Shown here one piece after another: positions 27,065 to 35,374 of a stretch of 64,000 bases of DNA. The notes under the pieces are model-generated. The model did not search any database and had not been told where the DNA came from. It worked only from the letters and a program-made list of their open reading frames with translations. Source of the DNA: VBCG01 sp044226535 (GTDB taxonomy: Bacteria; Pseudomonadota; Gammaproteobacteria; Burkholderiales; Casimicrobiaceae); contig JBGAGT010000001.1 of the NCBI GenBank assembly GCA_044226535.1, forward strand, positions 308,906 through 372,905. Reading direction: 5' to 3'. A program made the position numbers and the translations under genes. How positions within the stretch are numbered: the stretch's first letter is position 1; each line of letters starts with the position of its first letter.

Positions 27065-28651
27065 ATGACAAGGCAGCCGGTTCCGATGTCCGCGGCGATC
27101 GCATTCGTGGCGGGCCTCGCCGCCTGCGCGCCGGCCACGGCGCAGATGGTCGACCGCACCAAGGCGCCCAACCTCGCCAACGAGGGCATCGCCAAGTCGC
27201 TGGAGGCCGAGATCGGCGCCGATCGGGGCGACGTCATGACGCAGGGCTCCTCCGCCTTCATCATCGCGCGCGATCCCTTCCGCGCCATCCGCCGCGGACG
27301 CCAGCTGTTCCAGCGCAAGTTCGCCGCGTTCGAGGGCCAGGGATCGCTGACCGATACCGGCAAGGGCGACGTCGGAACCGTGCTGGCGATCGGCGCGGGG
27401 ATGTCGGACAGCTGCGCATCCTGCCATGGGCGCCCGCGCGGCTCGGGCGGCGCGGGCGGGGACGTCGCCACGCGTCCCGACAGCCGCGACGCGCCGCACC
27501 TCTTCGGGCTCGGCATCAAGGAGATGCTGGCCGACGAGATCACCGCCGACCTGCGCGGCGAGCGCGCCCAGGGGATCACCGCGGCGCACGCCACGCACAG
27601 GCCGGTCAAGGTCGCGCTGTCGAGCAAGGGCATCCGCTACGGCACGCTGACGGCGAACCCGGACGGCAGCGTCGACGCCGGCGGCGTGCAGGGTGTCGAC
27701 CCCGACTTGCGCGTGCGGCCGTTCTTCGCGCACGGCGGCAAGATCTCCATCCGCGAGTTCATCGTCGGCGCGCTCAACGACGAGATGGGCATGCAGGCGG
27801 TCGATCCCGAGCTCGCCGCCGCGCAGGCGGGGGGGCGCATGGTCACGCCCGCCGGCATGGTGCTCGACGGCAGCCTCGACGCGCTGGAAAAGCCGCCGGC
27901 GACACGCGCCGACGAGGACCCCGACGAGGATGGCATCGCCAACGAGGTGCCGCGCAGCCTCGTCGACTACCTCGAGTTCTACCTCCTCAACTACTTCAAG
28001 CCAGCGACCTACAAGCCGAGCTACGCGGTGGCGCGCGGGCGCCACCTTTTCGAGCGGATCGGCTGCACGGGCTGCCACGTGCCCGACCTCACCATCCGCC
28101 GCGACCGCCGCGTGGCCGACGTCGAGACCGCCTACGACCCGTCCCGCGGCCATTTCAACAACCTCTTCGCGACGGCGACTGCGTTGTTCGATGCCCGCGA
28201 CGACGGCAGCGGCCTGCCCGCGTTGAAGCAGCCCCGGCAGGCCTCGTTCACCGTCAGGGGCATCTACACCGACTTCAAGCGGCACGACGTCGGCGCCGGC
28301 TTCTACGAGCGCAACTACGACGGGTCGATCAGGCGCGAGTTCATGACCACGCCGCTGTGGGGCGTCGCGTCGACGTCGCCCTACGGCCACGACGGGCGCA
28401 GCATCAACCTCAACGAGGTCATCCTGCGCCATGGAGGCGAGGCGCAGCGCGCGCGCGACCAGTTCGCACGGCTGTTCGAGACGCAGCAGTCCGACGTGCT
28501 CGAGTTCCTGGGATCGCTGGTGCTGTTCCCGCCCGACGACACTGCGTCGAACCTCAACCCCGGCGACCGGTCGACGCCCGGCTTCCCGCAGTATGGGCAC
28601 GGCAGCATCGGGCTGTCCGCGCTGTTCAACGACCCGACCGACCCCGAGTGA
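27065..28651 (+). CDS. Di-haem cytochrome c peroxidase-like / DUF1111-type protein
   Basis: 528 residues with a Sec signal peptide ending APATAQ. Two haem-binding motifs are seen: CASCH near residue 120 and CTGCH near residue 337. The second half is MauG/CcpA-like: RGRHLFERIGCTGCHVPDLTIRRDR, FKRHDVGAGFYERNYDG, TTPLWGVASTSPYGHDGRSINLNEVILRHGGEA, HGSIGLSALF. The order is close to DUF1111 or CcpA family oxidoreductases, secreted to the periplasm. The substrate is unknown; H2O2 or a peptide/quinol are options. It follows the kinase by 150 nt and may be a target of that sigma factor. Confidence 0.83.
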   Translation: MTRQPVPMSAAIAFVAGLAACAPATAQMVDRTKAPNLANEGIAKSLEAEIGADRGDVMTQGSSAFIIARDPFRAIRRGRQLFQRKFAAFEGQGSLTDTGKGDVGTVLAIGAGMSDSCASCHGRPRGSGGAGGDVATRPDSRDAPHLFGLGIKEMLADEITADLRGERAQGITAAHATHRPVKVALSSKGIRYGTLTANPDGSVDAGGVQGVDPDLRVRPFFAHGGKISIREFIVGALNDEMGMQAVDPELAAAQAGGRMVTPAGMVLDGSLDALEKPPATRADEDPDEDGIANEVPRSLVDYLEFYLLNYFKPATYKPSYAVARGRHLFERIGCTGCHVPDLTIRRDRRVADVETAYDPSRGHFNNLFATATALFDARDDGSGLPALKQPRQASFTVRGIYTDFKRHDVGAGFYERNYDGSIRREFMTTPLWGVASTSPYGHDGRSINLNEVILRHGGEAQRARDQFARLFETQQSDVLEFLGSLVLFPPDDTASNLNPGDRSTPGFPQYGHGSIGLSALFNDPTDPE

Positions 28652-28694
28652 CCGCGTCGAACGCGTGCCCGCCGTTGCACGGCGATCCCGGCGG

Positions 28695-30218
28695 CTACAT
28701 CACCGCACCGAGGTACCAGGGGATGAACTCGTTCTGGCCGTAGCCGTGCTGCTCGCTCTTGGTGCGCGTGCCCGAGCAGGTGTCGAGGATCAGCTGGAAG
28801 AGCTTCTGCGCGACCTCGTCCATGCCGGCCTCGCCGTCGGCGATCACGCCGCAGTTGAGGTCGATGTCCTCTTCCTGGCGCACCCATAGCTGGGTGTTGG
28901 TGGCGAGCTTGAGCGAGGGTGCGGGCGCGCAGCCGTAGGCCGAGCCGCGGCCGGTGGTGAAGCAGATGAGGTTGGCGCCGCCTGCCACCTGCCCCGTCGC
29001 CGACACCGGGTCGTAGCCCGGCGTGTCCATGTAGACGAAGCCCTTCGAGGTCACCGGCTCGGCGTACTCGTAGACGTCGACCAGGTTGGTGGTGCCGCCC
29101 TTGGCCACCGCGCCCAGCGACTTCTCGAGGATGGTGGTGAGGCCGCCCGCCTTGTTGCCGGGCGAGGGGTTGTTGTTCATCTCCCCCTTCTCGCGCTCGG
29201 TGTAGGCCTCCCACCACTTGATGCGTCCGACCAGCTTCTCCCCCACCGCGCGCGACACGGCGCGCCGCGTGAGCAGGTGCTCGGCGCCGTAGATCTCGGG
29301 GGTCTCGGAGAGGATCGCCGTGCCGCCGTTGCGCACCAGGATGTCCACCGCGGCGCCCAGCGCGGGATTGGCGGTGATGCCCGAGTAGCCGTCGGAGCCG
29401 CCGCACTGCAGGCCGATGGTGATGTGCGAGGCCGGCACCGTGCTGCGCGAGACCTCGTTGGCATGCGGCAGCATGCCTTCGACCAGCGCGATGCCGTGGC
29501 GGATGGTCTTCGCCGTGCCGCCGGTGTCCTGGATGCTGAAGGTACGCAGCAGCGGCCCTTCCTCGAGCCCCTCGGCGCCCATCAGCGACGAGATCTGGTT
29601 GGCCTCGCAGCCCAGCCCGATCATCAGCACGCCGGCGAAGTTGGCGTGGCGCGCATAGCCGCCCAGCGTGCGCCGCAGGATCTGCATGCCCTCGCCCTGC
29701 GTGTCCATGCCGCAGCCCGAGCCGTGGGTCAGCGCCACCACGCCGTCGACGTTGGGCCAGGCCGCGAGGCGCTCGCGCGAGAAGTGGTCGGCGATGCCGC
29801 GGGCCACCGTTGCCGAGCAGTTCACCGTCGAGAGTATCCCGATGTAGTTGCGCGTGGCGACGCGCCCGTCCGGGCGCACGATGCCCTGGAAGGTCGCCGA
29901 CGGGCTGGCGTACTGCGTGGGATGCACGTCGGCGCCGAACGCGTAGTCGCGGTCGAACGTGCCCATCGCGAGGTTGTTGAGGTGCACGTGCTCGCCGGGC
30001 GCGATGTCGCGGCTGGCGAAGCCGATCACCTGGTTGTAGCGCTTGACGGGGCTGCCCTTGGGGATGGCCCGCGTCGCGACCTTGTGGCCGGGCGGGACGA
30101 GCCCCGAGACCGTGACGTCCTCGTCGAGGAGGCGCGTGCCGCCGACGAGCTGCGAGCGCGCGATGACGACGTCGTCGGCGGGGTGGAGGCGTATGGTCAG
30201 CGAAGCGCGTGTGAGCAT
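28695..30218 (-). CDS. UxaA-family sugar-acid dehydratase (altronate/galactarate dehydratase type)
   Basis: 507 residues in two parts: an N-terminal SAF domain of about 90 residues (RLHPADDVVIARSQL, GHKVATRAIPKGSPVKRYNQVIGFASRDIAPGEHVHLNN) and a C-terminal UxaA domain. Conserved pieces: RVATRNYIGILSTVNCS, THGSGCGMDTQGEG, MIGLGCEANQIS, LQCGGSDGYSGITANPALG, and WWEAYTEREKGEMNNNPSPGNKAGGLTTILEKSLGA, with the Cys residues that bind the metal. It dehydrates hexonates such as D-altronate or galactarate to 2-keto-3-deoxy acids. It is the second gene of a minus-strand pair with a zinc dehydrogenase. Confidence 0.88.
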   Translation of the reverse strand: MLTRASLTIRLHPADDVVIARSQLVGGTRLLDEDVTVSGLVPPGHKVATRAIPKGSPVKRYNQVIGFASRDIAPGEHVHLNNLAMGTFDRDYAFGADVHPTQYASPSATFQGIVRPDGRVATRNYIGILSTVNCSATVARGIADHFSRERLAAWPNVDGVVALTHGSGCGMDTQGEGMQILRRTLGGYARHANFAGVLMIGLGCEANQISSLMGAEGLEEGPLLRTFSIQDTGGTAKTIRHGIALVEGMLPHANEVSRSTVPASHITIGLQCGGSDGYSGITANPALGAAVDILVRNGGTAILSETPEIYGAEHLLTRRAVSRAVGEKLVGRIKWWEAYTEREKGEMNNNPSPGNKAGGLTTILEKSLGAVAKGGTTNLVDVYEYAEPVTSKGFVYMDTPGYDPVSATGQVAGGANLICFTTGRGSAYGCAPAPSLKLATNTQLWVRQEEDIDLNCGVIADGEAGMDEVAQKLFQLILDTCSGTRTKSEQHGYGQNEFIPWYLGAVM

Positions 30219-30228
30219 GGTGTGTTCC

Positions 30229-30247
30229 CCGCGGGACGGTCCCGCGG
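30229..30247. promoter_or_regulatory. Perfect inverted repeat between dehydrogenase and dehydratase genes
   Basis: CCGCGGGA-CGG-TCCCGCGG has 8-bp perfect arms and a 3-bp spacer, starting 11 bp upstream of the UxaA-type start. In RNA it forms a tight hairpin overlapping the Shine-Dalgarno region (GGGGAA on the minus strand). It may limit translation or act as an mRNA processing or stability element; an operator is also possible. Confidence 0.45.
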
Positions 30248-30306
30248 CCTTTCAGGTGCGATCGTAGCGCGTCTCGCGCGGCCGCGCCTTCGCGCGGCGG
30301 CCGGCG

Positions 30307-31332
30307 TCAGGCCGCGACCACCTGCACCTTGGTGTTGTGGTTCTTGTCGGCCGCGGCACGGAAGGCGGCCACGGCGTCCGACAGCGCGAACTGGCCCGAG
30401 AGCAGCGGCCGCACGTCGACGCGCCGCGAGGCGATGTAGTCGACGGCCCAGTCGAACTCGATGCCCCAGCGGAAGGCACCCGCGAGGTCGAGCTCGCGCG
30501 CCATGATGTCGTTCACGACCAATGGCAGCGCCTCGTGCGGCAGCGTGCCGACCTGCACGATTCGCGCGCCCTTGCGCGCGCTGGCGATGCAGGACTTGAG
30601 CGCCGCGAAGCTGCCCGAGACCTCGAGCGCGACGTCGAAGCGCGGGCTCGCGAGCGCCTGCGCGTCGCGGTCGGCACGCAGCGCCTCGTCGGCGCCCACC
30701 TCGCGCGCCTTGGAGAGCGGCCGGTCGAGGATGTCGCTGACCGTGACCGACAGCGCGCCGGCGAGGCGCGCGGCGATGACGGTCAGGCAGCCGATGGTCC
30801 CCGCGCCGGTGATCAGCACGCGCTTGCCGACGAGGTCGCCGGCGCGCCGCACGGCGTGCAGCGCCACCGCCAGCGGCTCGGCGAACGCGAGCTCGCCCAG
30901 CGAGACGTCGGTCGCCACGGGATAGCACTGGCGCTCGCCCATCACGAACGATTCCTGGAACATCCCCTGCACGTGCGGATAGAGGCTCGCACTGCCGAGG
31001 AAGCGCATAAACGTGCAGAGCTGCTCGCGTCCCTCGCGGCAGTAGTCGCAGCGCCCGCAGGCGTGCGAAGGCGAGAGCGCGACGCGGTCGCCCGGCTTGA
31101 CGCGCGTGACCCCCGCGCCGACCGCCTCGACCACGCCCGAGGCCTCGTGCCCGGGGATCAGCGGCTCGCGGATCACGAAATTGCCGTTGCGCCCCTCGAA
31201 GTAGTAGTGCAGGTCGGAGCCGCAGATGCCGCCGGCGCCGAGCTTCACCCGCACCTCGCCAGCCCCCGGGAGCGTGTCGGCCATCGGCTCGAGCCTCAGG
31301 TCTTCCTTGGCGTGGATCCGGCATGCCAGCAT
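30307..31332 (-). CDS. Zinc-dependent alcohol dehydrogenase (L-idonate 5-dehydrogenase type)
   Basis: 341 residues. Seen: catalytic zinc ligands in GGICGSDLHYY and GHEASGVV, four-Cys structural zinc motif CGRCDYCREGREQLC, and the Rossmann motif GAGTIGC. The N-terminus (MLACRIHAKEDLRLEPM) and length fit IdnD / L-galactonate 5-dehydrogenase, NAD(P)-dependent oxidation of a C5 hydroxyl of an aldonate. It is immediately upstream of the UxaA-type dehydratase and downstream of the GntR-type regulator. Confidence 0.88.
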   Translation of the reverse strand: MLACRIHAKEDLRLEPMADTLPGAGEVRVKLGAGGICGSDLHYYFEGRNGNFVIREPLIPGHEASGVVEAVGAGVTRVKPGDRVALSPSHACGRCDYCREGREQLCTFMRFLGSASLYPHVQGMFQESFVMGERQCYPVATDVSLGELAFAEPLAVALHAVRRAGDLVGKRVLITGAGTIGCLTVIAARLAGALSVTVSDILDRPLSKAREVGADEALRADRDAQALASPRFDVALEVSGSFAALKSCIASARKGARIVQVGTLPHEALPLVVNDIMARELDLAGAFRWGIEFDWAVDYIASRRVDVRPLLSGQFALSDAVAAFRAAADKNHNTKVQVVAA

Positions 31333-31378
31333 GACGTCCTCCTTGCACGGTGCGCGCCCTGGGGGCCGCGCGCCGGGT

Positions 31379-32170
31379 TCAGTTGCGTGCGTTCCAGCCC
31401 TTGCTGAAGCGCTTGTAGGCCTGGTCGAGGTGGCGTTGCATCGCCGCCCTCGCCGCGGCAGGATCGTGCACCGCGATCGCGTCGATCACGCGGCGGTGCT
31501 CCGCCATGGCCGTGTTCCACAGCCTGGGCGAGTCGTAGTGGTGCTCGAGCTGCTGGTACAGGGGCCCCGTGCGTTCCTCCCACACGAGGCGCACCACGTA
31601 GACCAGGGCCCCGTTGCCGGTCGCCTCCGCGATCCGCAGGTGGAACAGCCGGTCCGCGGCCAGCGGCATCGCACCCGCGTCCATCTCGGCCTGCATCTCG
31701 TCGAGCGCGGCGGCGATCGCGTCGACCTGCGCACGCTTCGCGTGCTTCGCGGCGAGCGCGGCGCACTCGCTTTCGATCAGGTGGCGTGCGCGCAAGAGCT
31801 CGAATGGACCCGCCGCCGCGTCACCCTGCCCGCCACCTTGCGCGCCGTGTGCATGCCCGTTGGCGCCGGGGGAGCCGCGTGGCGGGGCGCGCTGCCCGTT
31901 CGACCCCGCGGCTGCCGCGCCATGCGCCGCGGGACCGCCCTGCGCACGCACGTAAATGCCCGAGCCGATGCGTACGTCGACCAGGCCCTCGACCTCGAGC
32001 GCGATCAACGCCTCGCGCACCGACGGGCGCGACACGCCGAGCTGGCGCGCGAGGTCGCGCTCGGGCGGCAGCCGCGAGCCCGGCAGGAATTCGCCGCGCT
32101 GGATCGACGCCCGCAACTGGTCGGCGATCTGGCGGTACAGGCGGCGCGGCTCGACGCTCGACAGCGGCAT
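31379..32170 (-). CDS. GntR-family transcriptional regulator (FadR subfamily) with long linker
   Basis: 263 residues from the ATG at 32170; a GTG at 32197 adds nine. Seen: the GntR winged helix RRLYRQIADQLRASIQRGEFLPGSRLPPERDLARQLGVSRPSVREALIALEVEGLV and an FCD effector domain (LLRARHLIESECAALAAKHA, AADRLFHLRIAEATGNGAL, AEHRRVIDAIAVHDPAAARAAMQRHLDQAYKRF) with its metal/sugar-acid pocket. Between them is an unusual low-complexity linker of about 45 residues rich in Gly, Ala, Pro. A TGGT-type palindrome lies in the divergent region (32240-32254). The effector is probably a sugar acid (inference). Confidence 0.92.
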   Translation of the reverse strand: MPLSSVEPRRLYRQIADQLRASIQRGEFLPGSRLPPERDLARQLGVSRPSVREALIALEVEGLVDVRIGSGIYVRAQGGPAAHGAAAAGSNGQRAPPRGSPGANGHAHGAQGGGQGDAAAGPFELLRARHLIESECAALAAKHAKRAQVDAIAAALDEMQAEMDAGAMPLAADRLFHLRIAEATGNGALVYVVRLVWEERTGPLYQQLEHHYDSPRLWNTAMAEHRRVIDAIAVHDPAAARAAMQRHLDQAYKRFSKGWNARN

Positions 32171-32239
32171 GGGATGGCGGCGCGGCCGCCCCTCCACGAA
32201 AACGTCGTGGGAGGCTAATCAATGGCCATCAACTGGTCA

Positions 32240-32254
32240 AGTGGTAATACCACT
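32240..32254. promoter_or_regulatory. GntR (FadR-subfamily) operator
   Basis: AGTGGT-AAT-ACCACT is a perfect inverted repeat with the TGGT-N3-ACCA core typical of FadR-subfamily sites, in the 114-bp region between the regulator and the enolase-family gene. A possible -10 box TACAAT (32270-32275) downstream would put the transcript start within a few bases of the enolase-gene ATG. Confidence 0.75.
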
Positions 32255-32284
32255 GGACATGAACCCGCGTACAATCGGCGGGTC

Positions 32285-33529
32285 ATGACCCGCATCGCCT
32301 CGATCCGCGCGACTCCCGTGACCGTGCCGCTCGAGGCACCGCTTTTGCACAGCAACGGCGCGCACTGGGGCCGCTTCGTGCGCACCATCGTCGAGGTCGA
32401 GACCGACGACGGCTACCTGGGGCTCGGCGAGATGGGCGGCGGCGGCGAGGACGCGACGCGCGCCTTCGAGGGCCTGCTCGCCTACCTGCGCGGCCACGAC
32501 GTGTTCGCGCTCGAGTCGATGCGGCTCGCGATCTGCAACCCGACCGCGAGCCTGTACAACAACCGCACGCAGCTGCACGCCGCGATCGAGTTCGCCTGCC
32601 TCGACATCATGGGGCAGAAGCTCGGCGTTCCCGTGCATGCGCTGCTGGGCGGCAAGCTCCGCGACGCGGTCGAGTTCGCGAGCTACCTGTTCTTCCGCTA
32701 CGCCGACCCGGAGACGGGCAAGGGCGAGGTGCGCACGCCCGAGCAGCTGGTCGCCAACCTGCGCGAGTTGAAGGCGAAGCACGGCTTCACCTCGCACAAG
32801 CTGAAGGGTGGCGTCTACCCGCCCGCGCACGAGCTCGCCTGCTACCGCGCCATCGCCGCGGCGGCACCGGGCGAGCGTTTCCGCTACGACCCCAACAGCG
32901 CGCTGTCGCTGGCCGACGCCATCCACTTCGGCCAGCACATCCTCGACATCCGCAACGACTACTTCGAGGACCCGGTGTGGGGCATCCCCCAGCTCGCGCG
33001 TCTCAAGGAGTTCGTGCCGCTGCCCATCGCCACCAACACCGTGGTGGTGAACTTCGAGCAGCTCGCCGCCAACATCCGCGCCGGCGGCGTCGACGTGGTG
33101 CTGCTGGACACGACGTTCTGGGGCGGGATCCGGCCCTGCATCAAGGCCGCCGGCGTGTGCGAGACCATGGGCCTCGGCGTCGCGGTGCACAGCTCGGGCG
33201 AGCTCGGCATCCAGCTCGCCACCATGCTGCACATGGGCGCCGTGGTGCCGAACCTCGGCTACGCCGCCGACGCGCACTACCACCACCTCGTCGACGACGT
33301 CATCGAGGGCGGGCTGATGCGCTACGAAAAGGGTGCGATCCGCGTGCCCGACGCGCCGGGGCTCGGGGTGAAGCTCGACCGCGACAAGCTCGCGCGCTAC
33401 CACGCGCTGTACCGCGAGCTCGGCGGCTATCCCTACGACCGCGACCCCGGCCGACCCGGCTGGTTCCCGCACATCCCCAACAACAACTGGGCCGATCCCG
33501 CGCGCTCGATCAGCCCGAAGCTCCGCTAG
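32285..33529 (+). CDS. Enolase-superfamily (MR/MLE) sugar-acid dehydratase, glucarate-dehydratase-like
   Basis: 414 residues. Seen: the capping domain, then the KxK motif (Lys172, Lys174 in SHKLKGG), metal ligands Asp202 (YDPNSALS), Glu228 (FEDPVWG) and Asn251 (ATNT), and His302 in VAVHSSGELGI. This pattern fits the glucarate-dehydratase group of acid-sugar dehydratases. The substrate is unproven; L-fuconate or a hexarate are plausible from context. The ATG at 32285 gives the normal family start TRIASIRATPVTVPL; there is no Shine-Dalgarno, which is consistent with a leaderless mRNA. Confidence 0.87.
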   Translation: MTRIASIRATPVTVPLEAPLLHSNGAHWGRFVRTIVEVETDDGYLGLGEMGGGGEDATRAFEGLLAYLRGHDVFALESMRLAICNPTASLYNNRTQLHAAIEFACLDIMGQKLGVPVHALLGGKLRDAVEFASYLFFRYADPETGKGEVRTPEQLVANLRELKAKHGFTSHKLKGGVYPPAHELACYRAIAAAAPGERFRYDPNSALSLADAIHFGQHILDIRNDYFEDPVWGIPQLARLKEFVPLPIATNTVVVNFEQLAANIRAGGVDVVLLDTTFWGGIRPCIKAAGVCETMGLGVAVHSSGELGIQLATMLHMGAVVPNLGYAADAHYHHLVDDVIEGGLMRYEKGAIRVPDAPGLGVKLDRDKLARYHALYRELGGYPYDRDPGRPGWFPHIPNNNWADPARSISPKLR

Positions 33530-33569
33530 CGCCGCGAAGGCCGCGCGGGCTCCCGAACGAAGGCAGGCC

Positions 33570-34328
33570 ATGGCAGGACGACTCGAAGGCAAGACGGTGT
33601 TCGTGACCGCGGCGGGCCAGGGCATCGGCCGGGCGGCGGTCGAGGCGATGGCGCGCGAGGGCGCGACGGTGCACGCCACCGACGTCGACGCCGCGCTGCT
33701 CGAAGGTGCGTACAAGGGCGTGGGCAATGTCGTCGCGCAGCGCCTCGACGTGCTCGACGACGACGCGGTGAAGCGATACCTGGGCGGCCTGCCCGCGCTC
33801 GACGCCATGTTCAACTGCGCGGGCCACGTGCACCACGGCACGATCCTCGACTGCGCGCCCAAGGACTGGGACTTCAGCGTCAACCTCAACGTGCGCGCGA
33901 TGTACGTCGCCATCCGCGCCGCGCTGCCGGCGATGCTGTCGCGCTTCGAGCGCGACGGGAGGCCCGCGTCGATCATCAACATGGCCTCGGTATGCGGCTC
34001 GCTCAAGGGCCTTCCCAACCGCTTCATCTACGGCACCAGCAAGGCGGCGGTGGTGGGCCTCACCAAGTCGGTCGCGGCCGATTTCGTGCAGAAGGGCGTG
34101 CGCTGCAACGCCATCGCACCCGGCACGGTGGATACGCCCTCGCTCGCCGGGCGCATCAACGCCTTCGCCGACCCCGTCGAGGCTCGCAAGGCCTTCATCG
34201 CGCGCCAACCCATGGGGCGGCTCGCCAAGGCCGAGGAGATCGCGCCCATCGTCGTCTACCTCGCCTCCGACGAGTCGCTTTTCGCCTCGGGGCAGGTATT
34301 CTCCGTCGACGGCGGAATGACCATCTGA
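33570..34328 (+). CDS. SDR-family dehydrogenase, 2-keto-3-deoxy-L-fuconate dehydrogenase type
   Basis: 252 residues. Seen: cofactor motif TAAGQGIGRA, Asp in ATDVD favouring NAD+, FNCAGHVHHGTILDC, DWDFSVNLNVRAMY, catalytic Ser140, Tyr154 and Lys158 (YGTSK), and the C-terminal LASDESLFASGQVFSVDGG. The VHHGTILD and NLNVRAMY stretches closely resemble DHRS6/BDH2 and bacterial 2-keto-3-deoxy-L-fuconate dehydrogenases, which oxidise the C4 hydroxyl to a 2,4-diketo acid. It lies between the dehydratase and the FAH-family gene, as expected for this route. Confidence 0.88.
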   Translation: MAGRLEGKTVFVTAAGQGIGRAAVEAMAREGATVHATDVDAALLEGAYKGVGNVVAQRLDVLDDDAVKRYLGGLPALDAMFNCAGHVHHGTILDCAPKDWDFSVNLNVRAMYVAIRAALPAMLSRFERDGRPASIINMASVCGSLKGLPNRFIYGTSKAAVVGLTKSVAADFVQKGVRCNAIAPGTVDTPSLAGRINAFADPVEARKAFIARQPMGRLAKAEEIAPIVVYLASDESLFASGQVFSVDGGMTI

Positions 34329-34395
34329 TGCGGCACCGCCGCGCGCTGCCACGAATCCGCGCCTCGCGCGCGACCCACACCACGAGGAGACACCG

Positions 34396-35250
34396 ATGAA
34401 GCTCGTCCGCTACGGCCCGCTCGGCCGCGAGAAACCCGGCATGATCGACGCCGAAGGGAAGCTCCGCGACCTTTCCAAGAAGGTCAAGGACATCGACGGG
34501 GAGGCGCTCGCCCCCGCGTCGCTGGCCAAGCTGCGCAAGCTCGACCCGAAGAAGTTGCCGCTGGTGAAGGGCAAGCCGCGCCTCGGCGCCTGCGTGGCCA
34601 CGCCACCCAAGTTCCTCGCCATCGGCCTCAACTACGTCGACCACGCCAAGGAGTCGGGAAACCCCATACCCGACCACCCGGTGCTGTTCTTCAAGGCCGA
34701 GACCTCGATGTGCGGCCCCAACGACAACACCATCATGCCGCCGGGCTCGACGCAACTCGACTGGGAGATCGAGCTCGGCATCGTCATCGGCAGCAAGGCG
34801 CGGCATGTCGCCGAGAAGGACGCGATGCGCTACGTCGCCGGCTATTGCCTGATCAACGACGTCTCCGAGCGCATGTTCCAGATGAAGCGCAGCGGCACCC
34901 AGTGGGGCAAGGGCAAGAGCTACGACAGCTTCGGCCCGACGGGGCCGTGGATGGTCACCCGCGACGAGATCAAGGACGTGCAGAACCTCGGCATGTGGCT
35001 CGACGTCAACGGCGAGCGCCGCCAGACCGGCAACACCAGCACCATGATCTTCGGCGTGGCGAAACTCGTCTCCGACCTGTCCAACTACCTGACGCTGCTG
35101 CCGGGGGACGTCATCACCACCGGCACCCCGCCCGGCGTGGGGCTCGGCATGAAGCCGCCGACGTTCCTGTCGGTGGGCGACGTGGTGACGCTGGGCATCG
35201 ACGGCCTGGGCACGCAAAAGCAGAAGGTCGTCGCCGCGCGCAAGCGCTGA
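34396..35250 (+). CDS. FAH-family hydrolase, 2,4-diketo-3-deoxy-L-fuconate hydrolase type
   Basis: 284 residues. Seen: the FAH core PKFLAIGLNYVDHAKESG, DHPVLFFKAETS, DWEIELGIVIG with the metal-binding Glu pair, GYCLINDVSERMFQ, KSYDSFGPTGPWMV, and TGTPPGVGLGMKPP. The family (ureidoglycolate lyase/YcgM group) cleaves C-C bonds of beta-diketo acids; the fuconate member gives pyruvate and lactate. Operon context with dehydratase and SDR supports that activity. Confidence 0.9.
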   Translation: MKLVRYGPLGREKPGMIDAEGKLRDLSKKVKDIDGEALAPASLAKLRKLDPKKLPLVKGKPRLGACVATPPKFLAIGLNYVDHAKESGNPIPDHPVLFFKAETSMCGPNDNTIMPPGSTQLDWEIELGIVIGSKARHVAEKDAMRYVAGYCLINDVSERMFQMKRSGTQWGKGKSYDSFGPTGPWMVTRDEIKDVQNLGMWLDVNGERRQTGNTSTMIFGVAKLVSDLSNYLTLLPGDVITTGTPPGVGLGMKPPTFLSVGDVVTLGIDGLGTQKQKVVAARKR

Positions 35251-35251
35251 C

Positions 35252-35308
35252 GGTCATCCCCGCGCTGGTCATCCCTGCGCTGGTCATCCCCGCGAAAGCG
35301 GGGATGAC
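35252..35308. repeat. Three 15-bp repeats ending in an extragenic palindrome
   Basis: GGTCATCCCCGCGCT (35252-35266) and GGTCATCCCTGCGCT (35267-35281) are followed by a full hairpin GTCATCCCCGC-GAAA-GCGGGGATGAC (35283-35308), 11-bp arms. This sits just after the FAH-family stop and could end transcription. It is the best-preserved copy of the palindrome family found elsewhere in the window. Confidence 0.85.
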
Positions 35309-35374
35309 GAAGTTCAGGCGAAGGGCGCGCGCGAATTGTTTATGCTTCGCGTTGTCTGACGCCTTCGACCGGCC

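Noticed and set aside
23960..28600. A very long open frame antisense to the kinase and di-haem genes (about 1546 codons)
   Set aside because: It mirrors real genes in high-GC DNA, has biased composition (Arg, Gly, Ala, His) and no recognisable domain.
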